Position numbers and translations under genes: made by a program. Shown piece by piece: positions 23,296 through 29,946 of a stretch of DNA of 32,939 nucleotides. Source of the DNA: an uncultured Geobacter sp. Lineage in GTDB: Bacteria > Desulfobacterota > Desulfuromonadia > Geobacterales > CAIOGM01. Position 1 is the stretch's first letter, and every line of letters begins with the position of its first letter. The notes beneath the pieces are model-generated. The model had not been told where the DNA came from. It did not search any database and was given only the letters and a program-made list of their open reading frames with translations. The DNA is taken from the NCBI GenBank assembly GCA_903857795.1, contig CAIOGM010000110.1, positions 1 through 32,939 of the forward strand, written 5' to 3'.

Positions 23296-23735
23296 TCAGT
23301 CACCCCGGCGAGGCAGTCGGAGCAGAGACCGTTGAGTTGGACGATATGTGAGGTGATGGCGCCGCCGTTTCGGGCGATAATCTCCCCCTCCATGGCCGAC
23401 ACCGAGCACTCCGGGATATCCTCCACCCTGCGGCAAGAGGTGCAGATGAAGTGATGATGGTGTCCGTTCACTCTGGTGCAGAAGTAGTAGTAGAGATGTC
23501 GGTTGGGATGGATGATGGTGGAGATGACACCGCCGTCGGCCAGTTCCCCCAGATTCCGGTAGACCGTAGGGAGTCCGATGGTGGCGAAGCGCGCCTTGAG
23601 GGTGCGCCAGAGCTCCTCCGGGCTGAGAAAGCCGGGTTCAGCGGCGAGAATCTCCAGTATGGCCCGTCGCTTGGGGGTCTCTTTGAGGCCGAGCTCTTTC
23701 AGGATGCTGCTGAAATCAGGGTTATGCCGGTTCAT
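23292..23735 (-). CDS. zur: Fur-family zinc uptake regulator
   Basis: 147 residues. A winged helix (ILKELGLKETPKRRAILEIL, LPTVYRNLGELADGGVI) is followed by a dimerisation/metal domain with VNGHHHHFICTSC and a second pair CSDC near the C-terminus, the structural zinc site of Fur-type proteins. Zinc specificity is inferred from its position as first gene of a znuACB operon with overlapping codons. The ATG at 23735 is chosen because the promoter -10 and -35 lie just upstream (23780-23807), ruling out a longer start. Expected role: zinc-dependent repressor of its own operon. Confidence 0.92.
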   Translation of the reverse strand: MNRHNPDFSSILKELGLKETPKRRAILEILAAEPGFLSPEELWRTLKARFATIGLPTVYRNLGELADGGVISTIIHPNRHLYYYFCTRVNGHHHHFICTSCRRVEDIPECSVSAMEGEIIARNGGAITSHIVQLNGLCSDCLAGVTE

Positions 23736-23759
23736 GGTGAGTCGTTCCGATCCTAAAGG

Positions 23760-23770
23760 GAAATCATTTC
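23760..23770. promoter_or_regulatory. Candidate Zur operator
   Basis: The perfect palindrome GAAAT-C-ATTTC lies just downstream of the zur -10 element, over the predicted start of transcription. Fur-family sites are AT-rich inverted repeats; the location fits repression, but the motif has not been compared with others. Confidence 0.45.
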
Positions 23771-23779
23771 GTTTTGCGC

Positions 23780-23807
23780 AGTGTACCGGCACCGTCGTTT
23801 TTGTCAA
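23780..23807 (-). promoter_or_regulatory. Sigma-70 promoter of zur-znuACB
   Basis: Leftward -35 TTGACA (23807-23802), 16-bp spacer, -10 TACACT (23785-23780). Predicted leader of about 37 nt before the zur ATG at 23735. Confidence 0.75.
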
Positions 23808-23838
23808 GGAAAAGGGTGAAATCGAAAAAACTGTTTAC

Positions 23839-23868
23839 TTGCAGAAAGAATTCACTTATTAGTATAGT
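23839..23868 (+). promoter_or_regulatory. Sigma-70-like promoter for the dksA-like gene
   Basis: -35 TTGCAG (23839-23844), 18-bp spacer, -10 TATAGT (23863-23868). It is divergent from the zinc operon promoter, with ~30 bp between the two -35 regions. Confidence 0.55.
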
Positions 23869-23872
23869 TTCT

Positions 23873-23898
23873 CGAATCTGCTACCCTAGCAGGATTCG
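23873..23898 (+). promoter_or_regulatory. Leader hairpin of the dksA-like gene
   Basis: CGAATC-TGCTA pairs with TAGCA-G-GATTCG (11 bp with one bulged G, CCC loop) right at the predicted transcription start. No T-run follows; a 5' stabilising or regulatory hairpin is possible. Confidence 0.5.
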
Positions 23899-23992
23899 TG
23901 ACAACCCGCCTGGCGCTGTATGAAAACGTTTCCCGTATCAGGAGAAATGGCTTGTGGCGTCGGTTCGGGGAGAGAAGCGAGGGAGATTGATC

Positions 23993-24349
23993 ATGGATTC
24001 CGAAAAACTTGCCTATTTTCGTACGGTCCTGGACGAAGAGATGAAGCAGCTCCTTCAAGAGGCGGGAAAGACCGTCTCCGAGATGACTTCCGATACGACC
24101 AACTTCCCCGACCCCACAGACCGGGCCACTCAGGAATCGGATCGGAGCTTCGAACTGCGAATCCGCGATCGGGAACGGAAGCTGATCAACAAGATTACCG
24201 AAGCCTTGGAGCGGATTGACAGCGGTATCTTCGGCGTATGTGAACTCTGCGAGGAGGAGATCGGTGAGGCCCGCCTCCGGGCCAGGCCGGTGACCACCCT
24301 CTGTATCGACTGCAAGATGGAGCAGGAACGTCAGGAAAAGCGCCCGTAA
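23993..24349 (+). CDS. dksA: DksA/TraR-family C4 zinc-finger regulator
   Basis: 118 residues starting MDSEKLAYFRTVLDEEMKQL. An N-terminal coiled coil contains DPTDRATQESD at the tip region (the acidic tip of DksA), and the zinc finger reads CELCEEEIG...CIDCK. DksA binds RNA polymerase in the secondary channel and works with ppGpp. An upstream in-frame ATG exists at 23954, but GGGAG lies just before 23993 and the family usually starts as here. The gene is followed after 19 bp by a sensor kinase on the same strand. Confidence 0.9.
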   Translation: MDSEKLAYFRTVLDEEMKQLLQEAGKTVSEMTSDTTNFPDPTDRATQESDRSFELRIRDRERKLINKITEALERIDSGIFGVCELCEEEIGEARLRARPVTTLCIDCKMEQERQEKRP

Positions 24350-24368
24350 ACTCTCCGCAAGAGGTTGC

Positions 24369-26732
24369 GTGTCCGGAGCCGTCGAGATGCCCCTGTCAGA
24401 CAACTATTCGGTGTTGAGCAGTGCGGTGCGGGTTGCAAGCTCCGGTAAACTCTCCTATGAGGCCCGGCTCCGGGCCCTCGTCGAACTTATCTTTCGCACT
24501 TTTTCCCTCTCTTCCCTGGCGGTCTATCTGGTGGACGAAGATCGTCGCCATCTCACCCGCAAGATTACCGATGGCGCCGACTCCGCTCCATCGGGCTGCT
24601 GTATCCCTTTCGGCGAAGGGGTTGCCGGACGATGTGCCCAAGAGAAGGTGCCGGTCACCCTTGAAGCTGCCTTGGCAGTTACCGAAGAGTGGCGCCGGGG
24701 GGGGGAATTGGCATTTGTCGCTCTTCCTCTCCTGGACGAGAGCCGTCTCTACGGTGTCATCTCCCTGGGCACGGGGGAGTCCGGCGTTCTCTCTCATGGA
24801 GAGATGATGCTGTTGAACGATCTCATCCCCGTGTTGACCGGAGTCGTCAACAGTTATGGCGTCATCCAGTGGGCCGATCGACGCACCATGATGATGGAAC
24901 AGATCGCCGACTTGGCCAAGGTACTCAACCGCTCGCTCCACCCCGATCTCCTCGTCCCGCAGATTCTGCAAGCCAGTCACCGCGTCACCGACTCCTGCTG
25001 TACGGTGCTGCGCCTCTTTCCCAATGACGCGGGGATTCCTCATGGTGTTTTTCACAAGGTCAAACACCGGTTTCGCGCCTGGATCGATACGTTCCTCGAC
25101 ATCGAAGCGGCCTGTTACGGGAGAGTGGCTGCCACCGGCTTCCCGCACCTGGCAATCGACCTGATAGCCGACGAAGATATCCCCCCCTCCTACATCTCTG
25201 TGCCGCTGTTGTTCGAATCTCGCCCCATGGGAACACTTACCTTCTTTGGCAAGGCCGGAGTGGGGTTCCCCCCCTGCAATTATAACGAAGAGGAGCGGGA
25301 GCTCTTCTTTAATCTGGCGACCCTCATGGCTAACGCTCTGGAGAGCGGGGCAAATTACCGGTCGATGGTGCTTCTGACCAGAAATAATCAGGAGAAGGTT
25401 GATGAGCTTCTGCTGCTCTACCGGGTGGGGAAGATCATGCTCTCTACCCTCAATCTCAACGAACTGATCAGCCTGGTCCTCTCGGCTCTTACAGCCGGTT
25501 GTTCCCCCTATTTTGACCGGGCTATGATCTTTCTCATTGATGAGAAGGGGCAAAATATACAGGGGATGTTCGGTGTAACCAAGGAGAGCGTTGGGGAAGG
25601 GATTCTTCTCCATGATGAAAATGAGCGGTGCGCCTGGAGTCACTCCACAGGGGTTCAGGAGATTATTGACCGCCAGTCAGGTTCGGCGTTCTGCGTCCAG
25701 GTCAAGGGGACGAGGCTCCCCCTGGATCCCCTCAAGAACATCTGCTCCCGGGCTGTCCAGGATAAACGGCTGTTCCATGTCTCCGATATCAGCCAAGAGG
25801 AGATTCTGGACCGGAAAATCATCGAGCAGTTTGGAGTCACTGAGTTTGTTGCGGCGCCGCTCATTGCCAAGGATCAGGTGATCGGGATACTGCTGGTGGA
25901 CAACGCGTTGAGCGGCAGGGCCATGGCCGAAGATGAGATTCGTTTCCTGCAGCTCTTCTCCAATCAGGCGGGAACCGCCATAGAGAACTCGATCCTTTAC
26001 AACCGGCTGGAAGCGGCCAACCGTGAGTTGAGCGAGACGCAGGAACGGCTCATCCAGGGTGAACGGCTGGCGGCAATCGGAGAGATGGCCGCCAGTATTG
26101 CCCATGAGGTAAAGGGGCCTCTGGTATCCATCGGCGGTTTTGCCCGACGACTGACGAGAAAAGCGGTCCAGGAGTCTGACGAATGGCGCTGCGCCGATAC
26201 AATCGCCCGCGAGGTCTCCCGGCTGGAAAACCTTCTCACCGACATCCTCTCCTACTCCAAGAAGAGCACCATCTGCTACAGCGACTGTTCGATTGTCGAT
26301 GTGGTGGAGGAGGCGCTGGAACTGGTGGGCCACTTGTTCCAGGAGGTGGGGATCGTGATCAGGAAAGAGCTTGCACGAGATCTTCCGCTCCTTTTGGGGG
26401 ACGGTCAGCAGCTCAAACAGGTCTTTATTAACCTTTTCATGAATGCCCAGGAGGCGATGAAGGGGGGGGGGGAGATGAGCGTCACGGTCCGTTTATCTGC
26501 TCCTCATGATAGGGATGCGGTAGTGGTGGCGATCAGTGACAGCGGTAAGGGAATCCCCCCTGAGATACTGCGCAACATCTTTAATCCATTCTTTACCACC
26601 AAGGCAACCGGTACCGGCCTGGGACTTCCCATCGTGCACCGGATTGTAACCAATCATCTTGGCCGAATCGAGGTAGCTAACCAACCGGGGGGTGGTGCGG
26701 TTTTTACCGTCATATTGCCGTTTCATCCCTGA
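24369..26732 (+). CDS. Triple-GAF sensor histidine kinase
   Basis: 787 residues, cytoplasmic (no membrane segment). Three GAF-like domains lie at about 25-165, 175-335 and 355-545, followed by a coiled coil and the H-box MAASIAHEVKGPLVSIGGFA with His579. The ATPase domain has the N-box QVFINLFMNAQEAMK, G1 DSGKGI, and GTGLGLP. The H-box reads EVKGPL where most kinases have EIRNPL, though it shares GGFAR with the other GAF kinase at 19024-20583. A run of 11 G (26462-26472) lies between the N-box and G1. The GTG start at 24369 has GAGG before it; an ATG at 24387 is the alternative. No response regulator is adjacent, so it is an orphan, probably co-transcribed with dksA. Confidence 0.9.
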   Translation: MSGAVEMPLSDNYSVLSSAVRVASSGKLSYEARLRALVELIFRTFSLSSLAVYLVDEDRRHLTRKITDGADSAPSGCCIPFGEGVAGRCAQEKVPVTLEAALAVTEEWRRGGELAFVALPLLDESRLYGVISLGTGESGVLSHGEMMLLNDLIPVLTGVVNSYGVIQWADRRTMMMEQIADLAKVLNRSLHPDLLVPQILQASHRVTDSCCTVLRLFPNDAGIPHGVFHKVKHRFRAWIDTFLDIEAACYGRVAATGFPHLAIDLIADEDIPPSYISVPLLFESRPMGTLTFFGKAGVGFPPCNYNEEERELFFNLATLMANALESGANYRSMVLLTRNNQEKVDELLLLYRVGKIMLSTLNLNELISLVLSALTAGCSPYFDRAMIFLIDEKGQNIQGMFGVTKESVGEGILLHDENERCAWSHSTGVQEIIDRQSGSAFCVQVKGTRLPLDPLKNICSRAVQDKRLFHVSDISQEEILDRKIIEQFGVTEFVAAPLIAKDQVIGILLVDNALSGRAMAEDEIRFLQLFSNQAGTAIENSILYNRLEAANRELSETQERLIQGERLAAIGEMAASIAHEVKGPLVSIGGFARRLTRKAVQESDEWRCADTIAREVSRLENLLTDILSYSKKSTICYSDCSIVDVVEEALELVGHLFQEVGIVIRKELARDLPLLLGDGQQLKQVFINLFMNAQEAMKGGGEMSVTVRLSAPHDRDAVVVAISDSGKGIPPEILRNIFNPFFTTKATGTGLGLPIVHRIVTNHLGRIEVANQPGGGAVFTVILPFHP
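26462..26472. repeat. Eleven-G homopolymer inside the kinase gene
   Basis: Eleven consecutive G encode KGGGE in the ATP-binding domain. Runs of this length are prone to slippage; a one-base change would remove the G1 and G2 motifs. Confidence 0.95.
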
Positions 26733-26751
26733 TCTCAAGTAACTTTCTTCT

Positions 26752-26779
26752 TTGCAACGCGGACCGATTGCGCTATGAT
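26752..26779 (+). promoter_or_regulatory. Promoter of tRNA-Ala
   Basis: -35 TTGCAA (26752-26757), 16-bp spacer, -10 TATGAT (26774-26779). Start predicted near 26786, 14 bp before the mature tRNA 5' end. Confidence 0.7.
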
Positions 26780-26799
26780 GCGCACGCAGTAAGGGTTAA

Positions 26800-26875
26800 G
26801 GGGCTGTAGCTCAGTTGGGAGAGCGATGCGTTCGCAACGCATAGGCCAGCGGTTCGATCCCGCTCAGCTCCACCA
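26800..26875 (+). tRNA. tRNA-Ala (anticodon CGC)
   Basis: 76 nt with encoded CCA. The acceptor stem GGGGCTG/CAGCTCC contains the G3:U70 pair that identifies alanine tRNA. The anticodon arm is ATGCG-TTCGCAA-CGCAT, anticodon CGC (reads GCG). D-arm (GCTCAGTTGGGAGAGC) and T-arm (GCGGTTCGATCCCGC) are normal. The sequence downstream is AT-rich and decayed, which makes the 3' end a likely integration site. Confidence 0.97.
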
Positions 26876-26889
26876 GTAAAAACAAGGAC

Positions 26890-27075
26890 TTAAGCGAATT
26901 GCTTAGGTTCTTTTTTTGTTGTCGCTAGGTTTTCGTTGCCGTTTCGTTGCCGTTTTAGTATCTCTAGTACCCCGTCCAGCTTGAATCGTCGCAAAGTAAG
27001 CCGGCATAACGGCTCGATTCTGACGCTTTCGTCATCACCAAGATGAAGAAGCGCCAGAAACTTTAAGCAGGACAA
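26890..27075 (-). pseudogene. Possible remnant of an integrase C-terminus beside the tRNA
   Basis: A leftward frame of 61 codons ends 14 bp from the tRNA 3' end. Its C-terminal end, LEILKRQRNGNENLATTKK, with Asn-Gly-Asn repeats and a Lys-rich tail, recalls the tails of phage-type tyrosine recombinases, and the position next to a tRNA is where such a gene would lie. None of the catalytic R...HxxR...Y residues is present, so if the guess is right only the tail survives. It may equally be a chance frame. An 11-bp direct repeat (TTTCGTTGCCG) underlies the NGN part. Confidence 0.25.
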
Positions 27076-27082
27076 GGTACTA

Positions 27083-27117
27083 GCATTCGTGGCGTAGTAT
27101 TACTAAACGTGGAATGC
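27083..27117. repeat. Inverted repeat with palindromic core
   Basis: GCATTC and GAATGC flank the perfect palindrome TAGTA-T-TACTA. It could form a cruciform or mark a recombination/attachment site in the tRNA-adjacent island. Confidence 0.5.
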
Positions 27118-27120
27118 GTC

Positions 27121-27157
27121 AAAAGCCCCGCAGCCATTACTGATATGGTTGCGGGGT
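27121..27157 (-). terminator. Rho-independent terminator (leftward)
   Basis: On the minus strand CCCCGCAACCAT pairs with ATGGCTGCGGGG (12 pairs, one G-U, 7-nt loop), followed by CTTTT. It would end a leftward transcript coming from about 27160-27430, although no convincing gene is seen there. Confidence 0.65.
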
Positions 27158-27432
27158 AACGATGGTCAGGCTAGGGGTGTAGAAGTGAACGACCTCAGGA
27201 GAGGCTGTCCGCTTACGGTGTCTCGTGCTCCCGCCCTGACTGTTTCCTATGTCTACTTGTGAACAGATGTGGTATGACGGAGTCTCCTTAACCCCTCCTC
27301 TCGCCTTCTGGGTGAGCTTCAATTGGGTATAGGATGCTCCCCGCAAGTGATCCTCATACCAACATAACGAACTAACACAGTCGTCGCTCTCGTCATCTCC
27401 AGCCACTTACCCTCAACCAAGGAGAAGTATCA
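27158..27432. other. Stretch without a recognisable gene
   Basis: A leftward open frame of 89 codons crosses it but has no Shine-Dalgarno, no known motif and ends in the terminator hairpin, so I do not call it. A hairpin GGTAT-AGGAT / ATCCT-C-ATACC lies at 27326-27360. An AAGGAG Shine-Dalgarno for the next gene begins at 27419. Confidence 0.5.
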
Positions 27433-27664
27433 ATGAAGAAAGTTCTGTCCTCATGCCACTCCTACCACTGCTCCTGCTGCTGTTTCGGCTGAGGTCGCTC
27501 CTGCTGCTGCCAAACCTGCCAAGGAGTGCGAGTGTAAGCCTGTGAAGAAGTGCAAGTGCAAACCCGCTAAGAAGTGTGAATGCAAGCCCGCTAAAAAGAC
27601 AAAGAATTCAAAGAAGGGGAAGAAGGCTAAGAAGCCATCAGATCATGCGGCTCCTCTCTCATAG
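27433..27664 (+). pseudogene. Broken gene for a Cys/Lys octad-repeat protein
   Basis: AAGGAG lies nine bases before ATG 27433, which begins MKKVLSS, a typical signal-peptide start, but this frame stops at 27490-27492. From about 27458 the +1 frame encodes an Ala/Pro/Val segment (APAAVSAEVAPAAAKPAK), then three octads CECKPVKK, CKCKPAKK, CECKPAKK, and a Lys-rich tail ending at TAG 27662-27664. The +1 frame has no start codon of its own after the TGA at 27434. The hydrophobic core of a signal peptide is missing, so a deletion with frameshift near codons 6-8 is the likely cause. The CxC repeats suggest metal binding in an exported protein. A perfect terminator follows. Confidence 0.7.
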
Positions 27665-27724
27665 AGCACCAAGTAGGAGAAATCCACCGGACAAATAGTC
27701 AGGTCGAAGAGTTAAGATGAACGG

Positions 27725-27768
27725 AAAAGACCGTCAACAAGGAAAGTAACTCCTATTGACGGTCTTTT
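27725..27768 (+). terminator. Strong rho-independent terminator
   Basis: A perfect 13-bp stem AAAAGACCGTCAA / TTGACGGTCTTTT with an 18-nt loop. The symmetrical A and T ends allow function in both directions. It follows the Cys/Lys repeat gene by 60 bp. Confidence 0.85.
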
Positions 27769-27850
27769 GTTGTTTGAGTTCAACGTGCTCCGTAACTGCC
27801 ATGCCTCTATATGCAGCGCTGAAGGCATATTCTAGCGAAATATCTAATTA

Positions 27851-28279
27851 CTATGTGCCGTGATCGAATTCACGACGACCGCCAACCTTATCTCTTCCGA
27901 ACGGCTTTAGATTGGCATCTTCAATGATGACGTGGTGTAACAGCCATTTGCTTATGAAATCTATCAGTTCGTTCTGGTGTGACTCATCGCCATCACTAAA
28001 TTCAGACCTCATCCTCGCTACCTGTTTCGTAAACTCATCATGCTCGGCAATATGCCTCATCATACCCATGTAACCATTGTCCAGCATCAGTATTCGTTCT
28101 AATCTGAAGTGGGTGTTGGAGAAATGTTCAAGTTGTGTGATGTAGTAAGAGTTGTATTCACTATCATTGACTCCACTGCATCGAGAACGAATAAGACTCA
28201 GAAGGTAAAACAGACCTTTATGGTGCATGTCAAGTTCTTCGTCATCTACTGAGTATCTTTCGTCCCATTCAATATCCAT
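27851..28279 (-). CDS. Bacteriohemerythrin
   Basis: 142 residues. All ligand motifs of the di-iron O2-binding site are seen: LDMHHKGL, FSNTHFRLERILM (His plus Glu), MRHIAEHDEF and WLLHHVIIED. The protein is a stand-alone hemerythrin domain, likely an O2 carrier, store or sensor in a microaerobic or anaerobic cell. The ATG at 28279 is chosen over a GTG three codons upstream because that GTG falls inside the Shine-Dalgarno AGGTGAT. It is isolated, with no gene close by on its strand, and lies in the AT-rich island. It appears intact, unlike most of its neighbours. Confidence 0.93.
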   Translation of the reverse strand: MDIEWDERYSVDDEELDMHHKGLFYLLSLIRSRCSGVNDSEYNSYYITQLEHFSNTHFRLERILMLDNGYMGMMRHIAEHDEFTKQVARMRSEFSDGDESHQNELIDFISKWLLHHVIIEDANLKPFGRDKVGGRREFDHGT

Positions 28280-28289
28280 GGTGATCACC

Positions 28290-29050
28290 TTTCGACAATG
28301 TATAAAGAATGATGGGCTTGATCATTGAGGCTATAGGCGGTCAGCATAAAATAATACTACAGATATACCATGTTGTTGAAGAAGTTATACTTATGAACTA
28401 TGAGTTTACTTCAGTATGCCAACAACTTAACTGTTGTTATAATTTGCCTACATAGTTGTACTGAAATTCACTGCGCGAACAAATCGTATACGGGAACTTA
28501 TATCTAATGTTAACCTGTTATAATAAAACTCGTTCGCATGCTGGCGATCAATCATCTATAATCGAAGGTCCTACCACGTCTCAATTCTTGATTATGGATA
28601 TTTACCAGAGAAAGGCCCGTCGCTATTTCGAGTGGGTAGTTCAAAGACGGACTGTAGCGAAATGAAGCGTATCAGATGGACTCGGTATTCGGCGAAGTGT
28701 GTCTGCAGCTTCTTCAGTTGATAAGCTATACGGTGAATTGCAGCCAGTAACTAGCTGTTATCAAACCATTTAGATCCAAAATCAGAGCAGAGCGGTCGTA
28801 GGCAGGTTTTACACAGGGCGTTCGTCTCGCCGAGCGCTCCAGTCTGGCGCGCTCGACTCACGCCCTATGCAAAACCTACGACCATAAGGATTACCCACTC
28901 AAAACAGCGACGGGGCCAGAGAAATCGCTCGAAGTCCACAATCAATCGTTATGATCTGACGCACATATAGACGTATGCCGTATACGCATAGTTATAACTT
29001 TGTGCAATGAATACTCAGTTAGTGATCACCGATGGACATAGCAGATGTAA
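28290..29050. other. Gene-free AT-rich stretch with hairpins and nested inverted repeats
   Basis: No reading frame with supporting features is visible on either strand. It contains a 6-bp hairpin AACAAC/GTTGTT near 28420, two TATAAT-like boxes without good -35 partners, and the nested inverted repeat described separately. It may be a decayed mobile element. Confidence 0.55.
28607..28925. repeat. Nested imperfect inverted repeat around a 25-bp palindrome
   Basis: Outer arms: 28607-28640 (AGAGAAAGGCCCGTCGCT..., ending AGTGGGTA) and 28892-28925 in inverse orientation (TACCCACTC...AGCGACGG). Inner arms: GGTCGTAGG 28794-28802 with CCTACGACC 28875-28883, and AGGGCGT 28815-28821 with ACGCCCT 28860-28866. 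The centre is the near-palindrome CGAGCGCTCC...GGCGCGCTCG at 28831-28855. About 150 bp separates outer and inner arms on the left but only 8 bp on the right, so the left side carries an insertion or the right a deletion. Confidence 0.8.
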
Positions 29051-29102
29051 ATGACAATACGGCCACAGGATGAACTCTTTCATCCCCGAGGAAAGGTTCA
29101 AC

Positions 29103-29566
29103 ATGACCAAGAAGAACTTCGCATTTCTAATGGAGTGGCTCCGGCCAACGGGAATAGGCCTCGCCATTTTCTCCGCCTACTAATTCAGCGGAACCCTGTA
29201 GAGCAATTCCATCTGATGGGACCATTCGTCGTAATCATCATGTCCGGCACTGTGGCATTTGAATCCTTGTTCTTGGGTGAGGCAGCGTCTGAGAAGATCG
29301 GTTACATGCCCAATCGTGCCTACCAGATCCAGTCCGGTCTCGCCAATGCCGCCATGACCGTCACAGCGATTCTTGTATATGTGCTGGACTGGGGGAGATT
29401 CATTGGCGTGGTCATGCTGCTGTTCTTCGTCTTTTCCGCAGGGAACCATATAGCGACAGGTATCAGGGCAGGAAATACAAAGACGATCAACCTGATGCGC
29501 CCCGTCATGGTCTTGTTCTTGGTTGGTCTTCTATTTCCACATCTGATCAATGCGGTGAAGCGGTAG
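29103..29566 (+). pseudogene. Frameshifted small membrane protein (DUF6790-like)
   Basis: An AGGAAAGG site precedes ATG 29103, which reads MTKKNFAFLMEWLRPTGIGL and then stops at TAA 29181. The rest continues in another frame: HLMGPFVVIIMSGTVAFESL, LGEAASEKIGYMPNRAYQ, then three hydrophobic segments ending LLFPHLINAVKR at 29566. The G-E-x-A-A...IG...Q pattern recalls DUF6790 inner-membrane proteins. Two different frames plus a stop indicate a dead gene unless there is a sequencing error. Confidence 0.6.
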
Positions 29567-29810
29567 GCCTAGCCCGGTCCGGTTTGATCGGTTACTGGAT
29601 CATGCCGAATCCACGGTTATCAAGGAGGAGTTCTACGGGAAGGATCAAATCGAAGAGTGGAGAAGCACGACAAAGACCGCCGATACATGGGAAACCCACC
29701 TGCCGACGGCCTTCTTGTGGAACATCTTCAGGCGGCGAGTTTACCGGATTTCCACGGAACCGCGCACCTATATGCGCGAAACCCGATACTTGATCAGACT
29801 CGTGGAGTGA
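29559..29810 (+). other. Unassigned open-frame fragment
   Basis: An 83-codon open frame lacking a start codon and Shine-Dalgarno. Its composition looks protein-like (KEEFYGKDQIEEWRSTTK, then a basic RRRVYRISTEPRTYMRETRY segment). It may be the 3' remnant of a lost gene. Not recognised. Confidence 0.3.
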
Positions 29811-29946
29811 TTGAGGGTGGGGTAGCTGACAGGGAACCCGAGGTAACAGGGGAAGCCTGGTGCCTTTATTTTGTTGCAGAATCAGCCGATAAGATTGATA
29901 AGTTATTCGGTCAGGTTGAATGTTTTTGTGGAGGATGACAGGTGTC

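Noticed and set aside
23736-23807. Longer N-terminus for Zur
   Set aside because: It would begin inside the -35 element of the operon promoter and adds residues unlike the family.
27137-27406. 89-codon leftward frame
   Set aside because: No ribosome-binding site, no recognisable motif, and its end falls in a terminator hairpin.
28790-28890. Integron attC site
   Set aside because: The structure is palindromic, but the RYYYAAC and GTTRRRY core sites are not found at its ends and no integron integrase is nearby.
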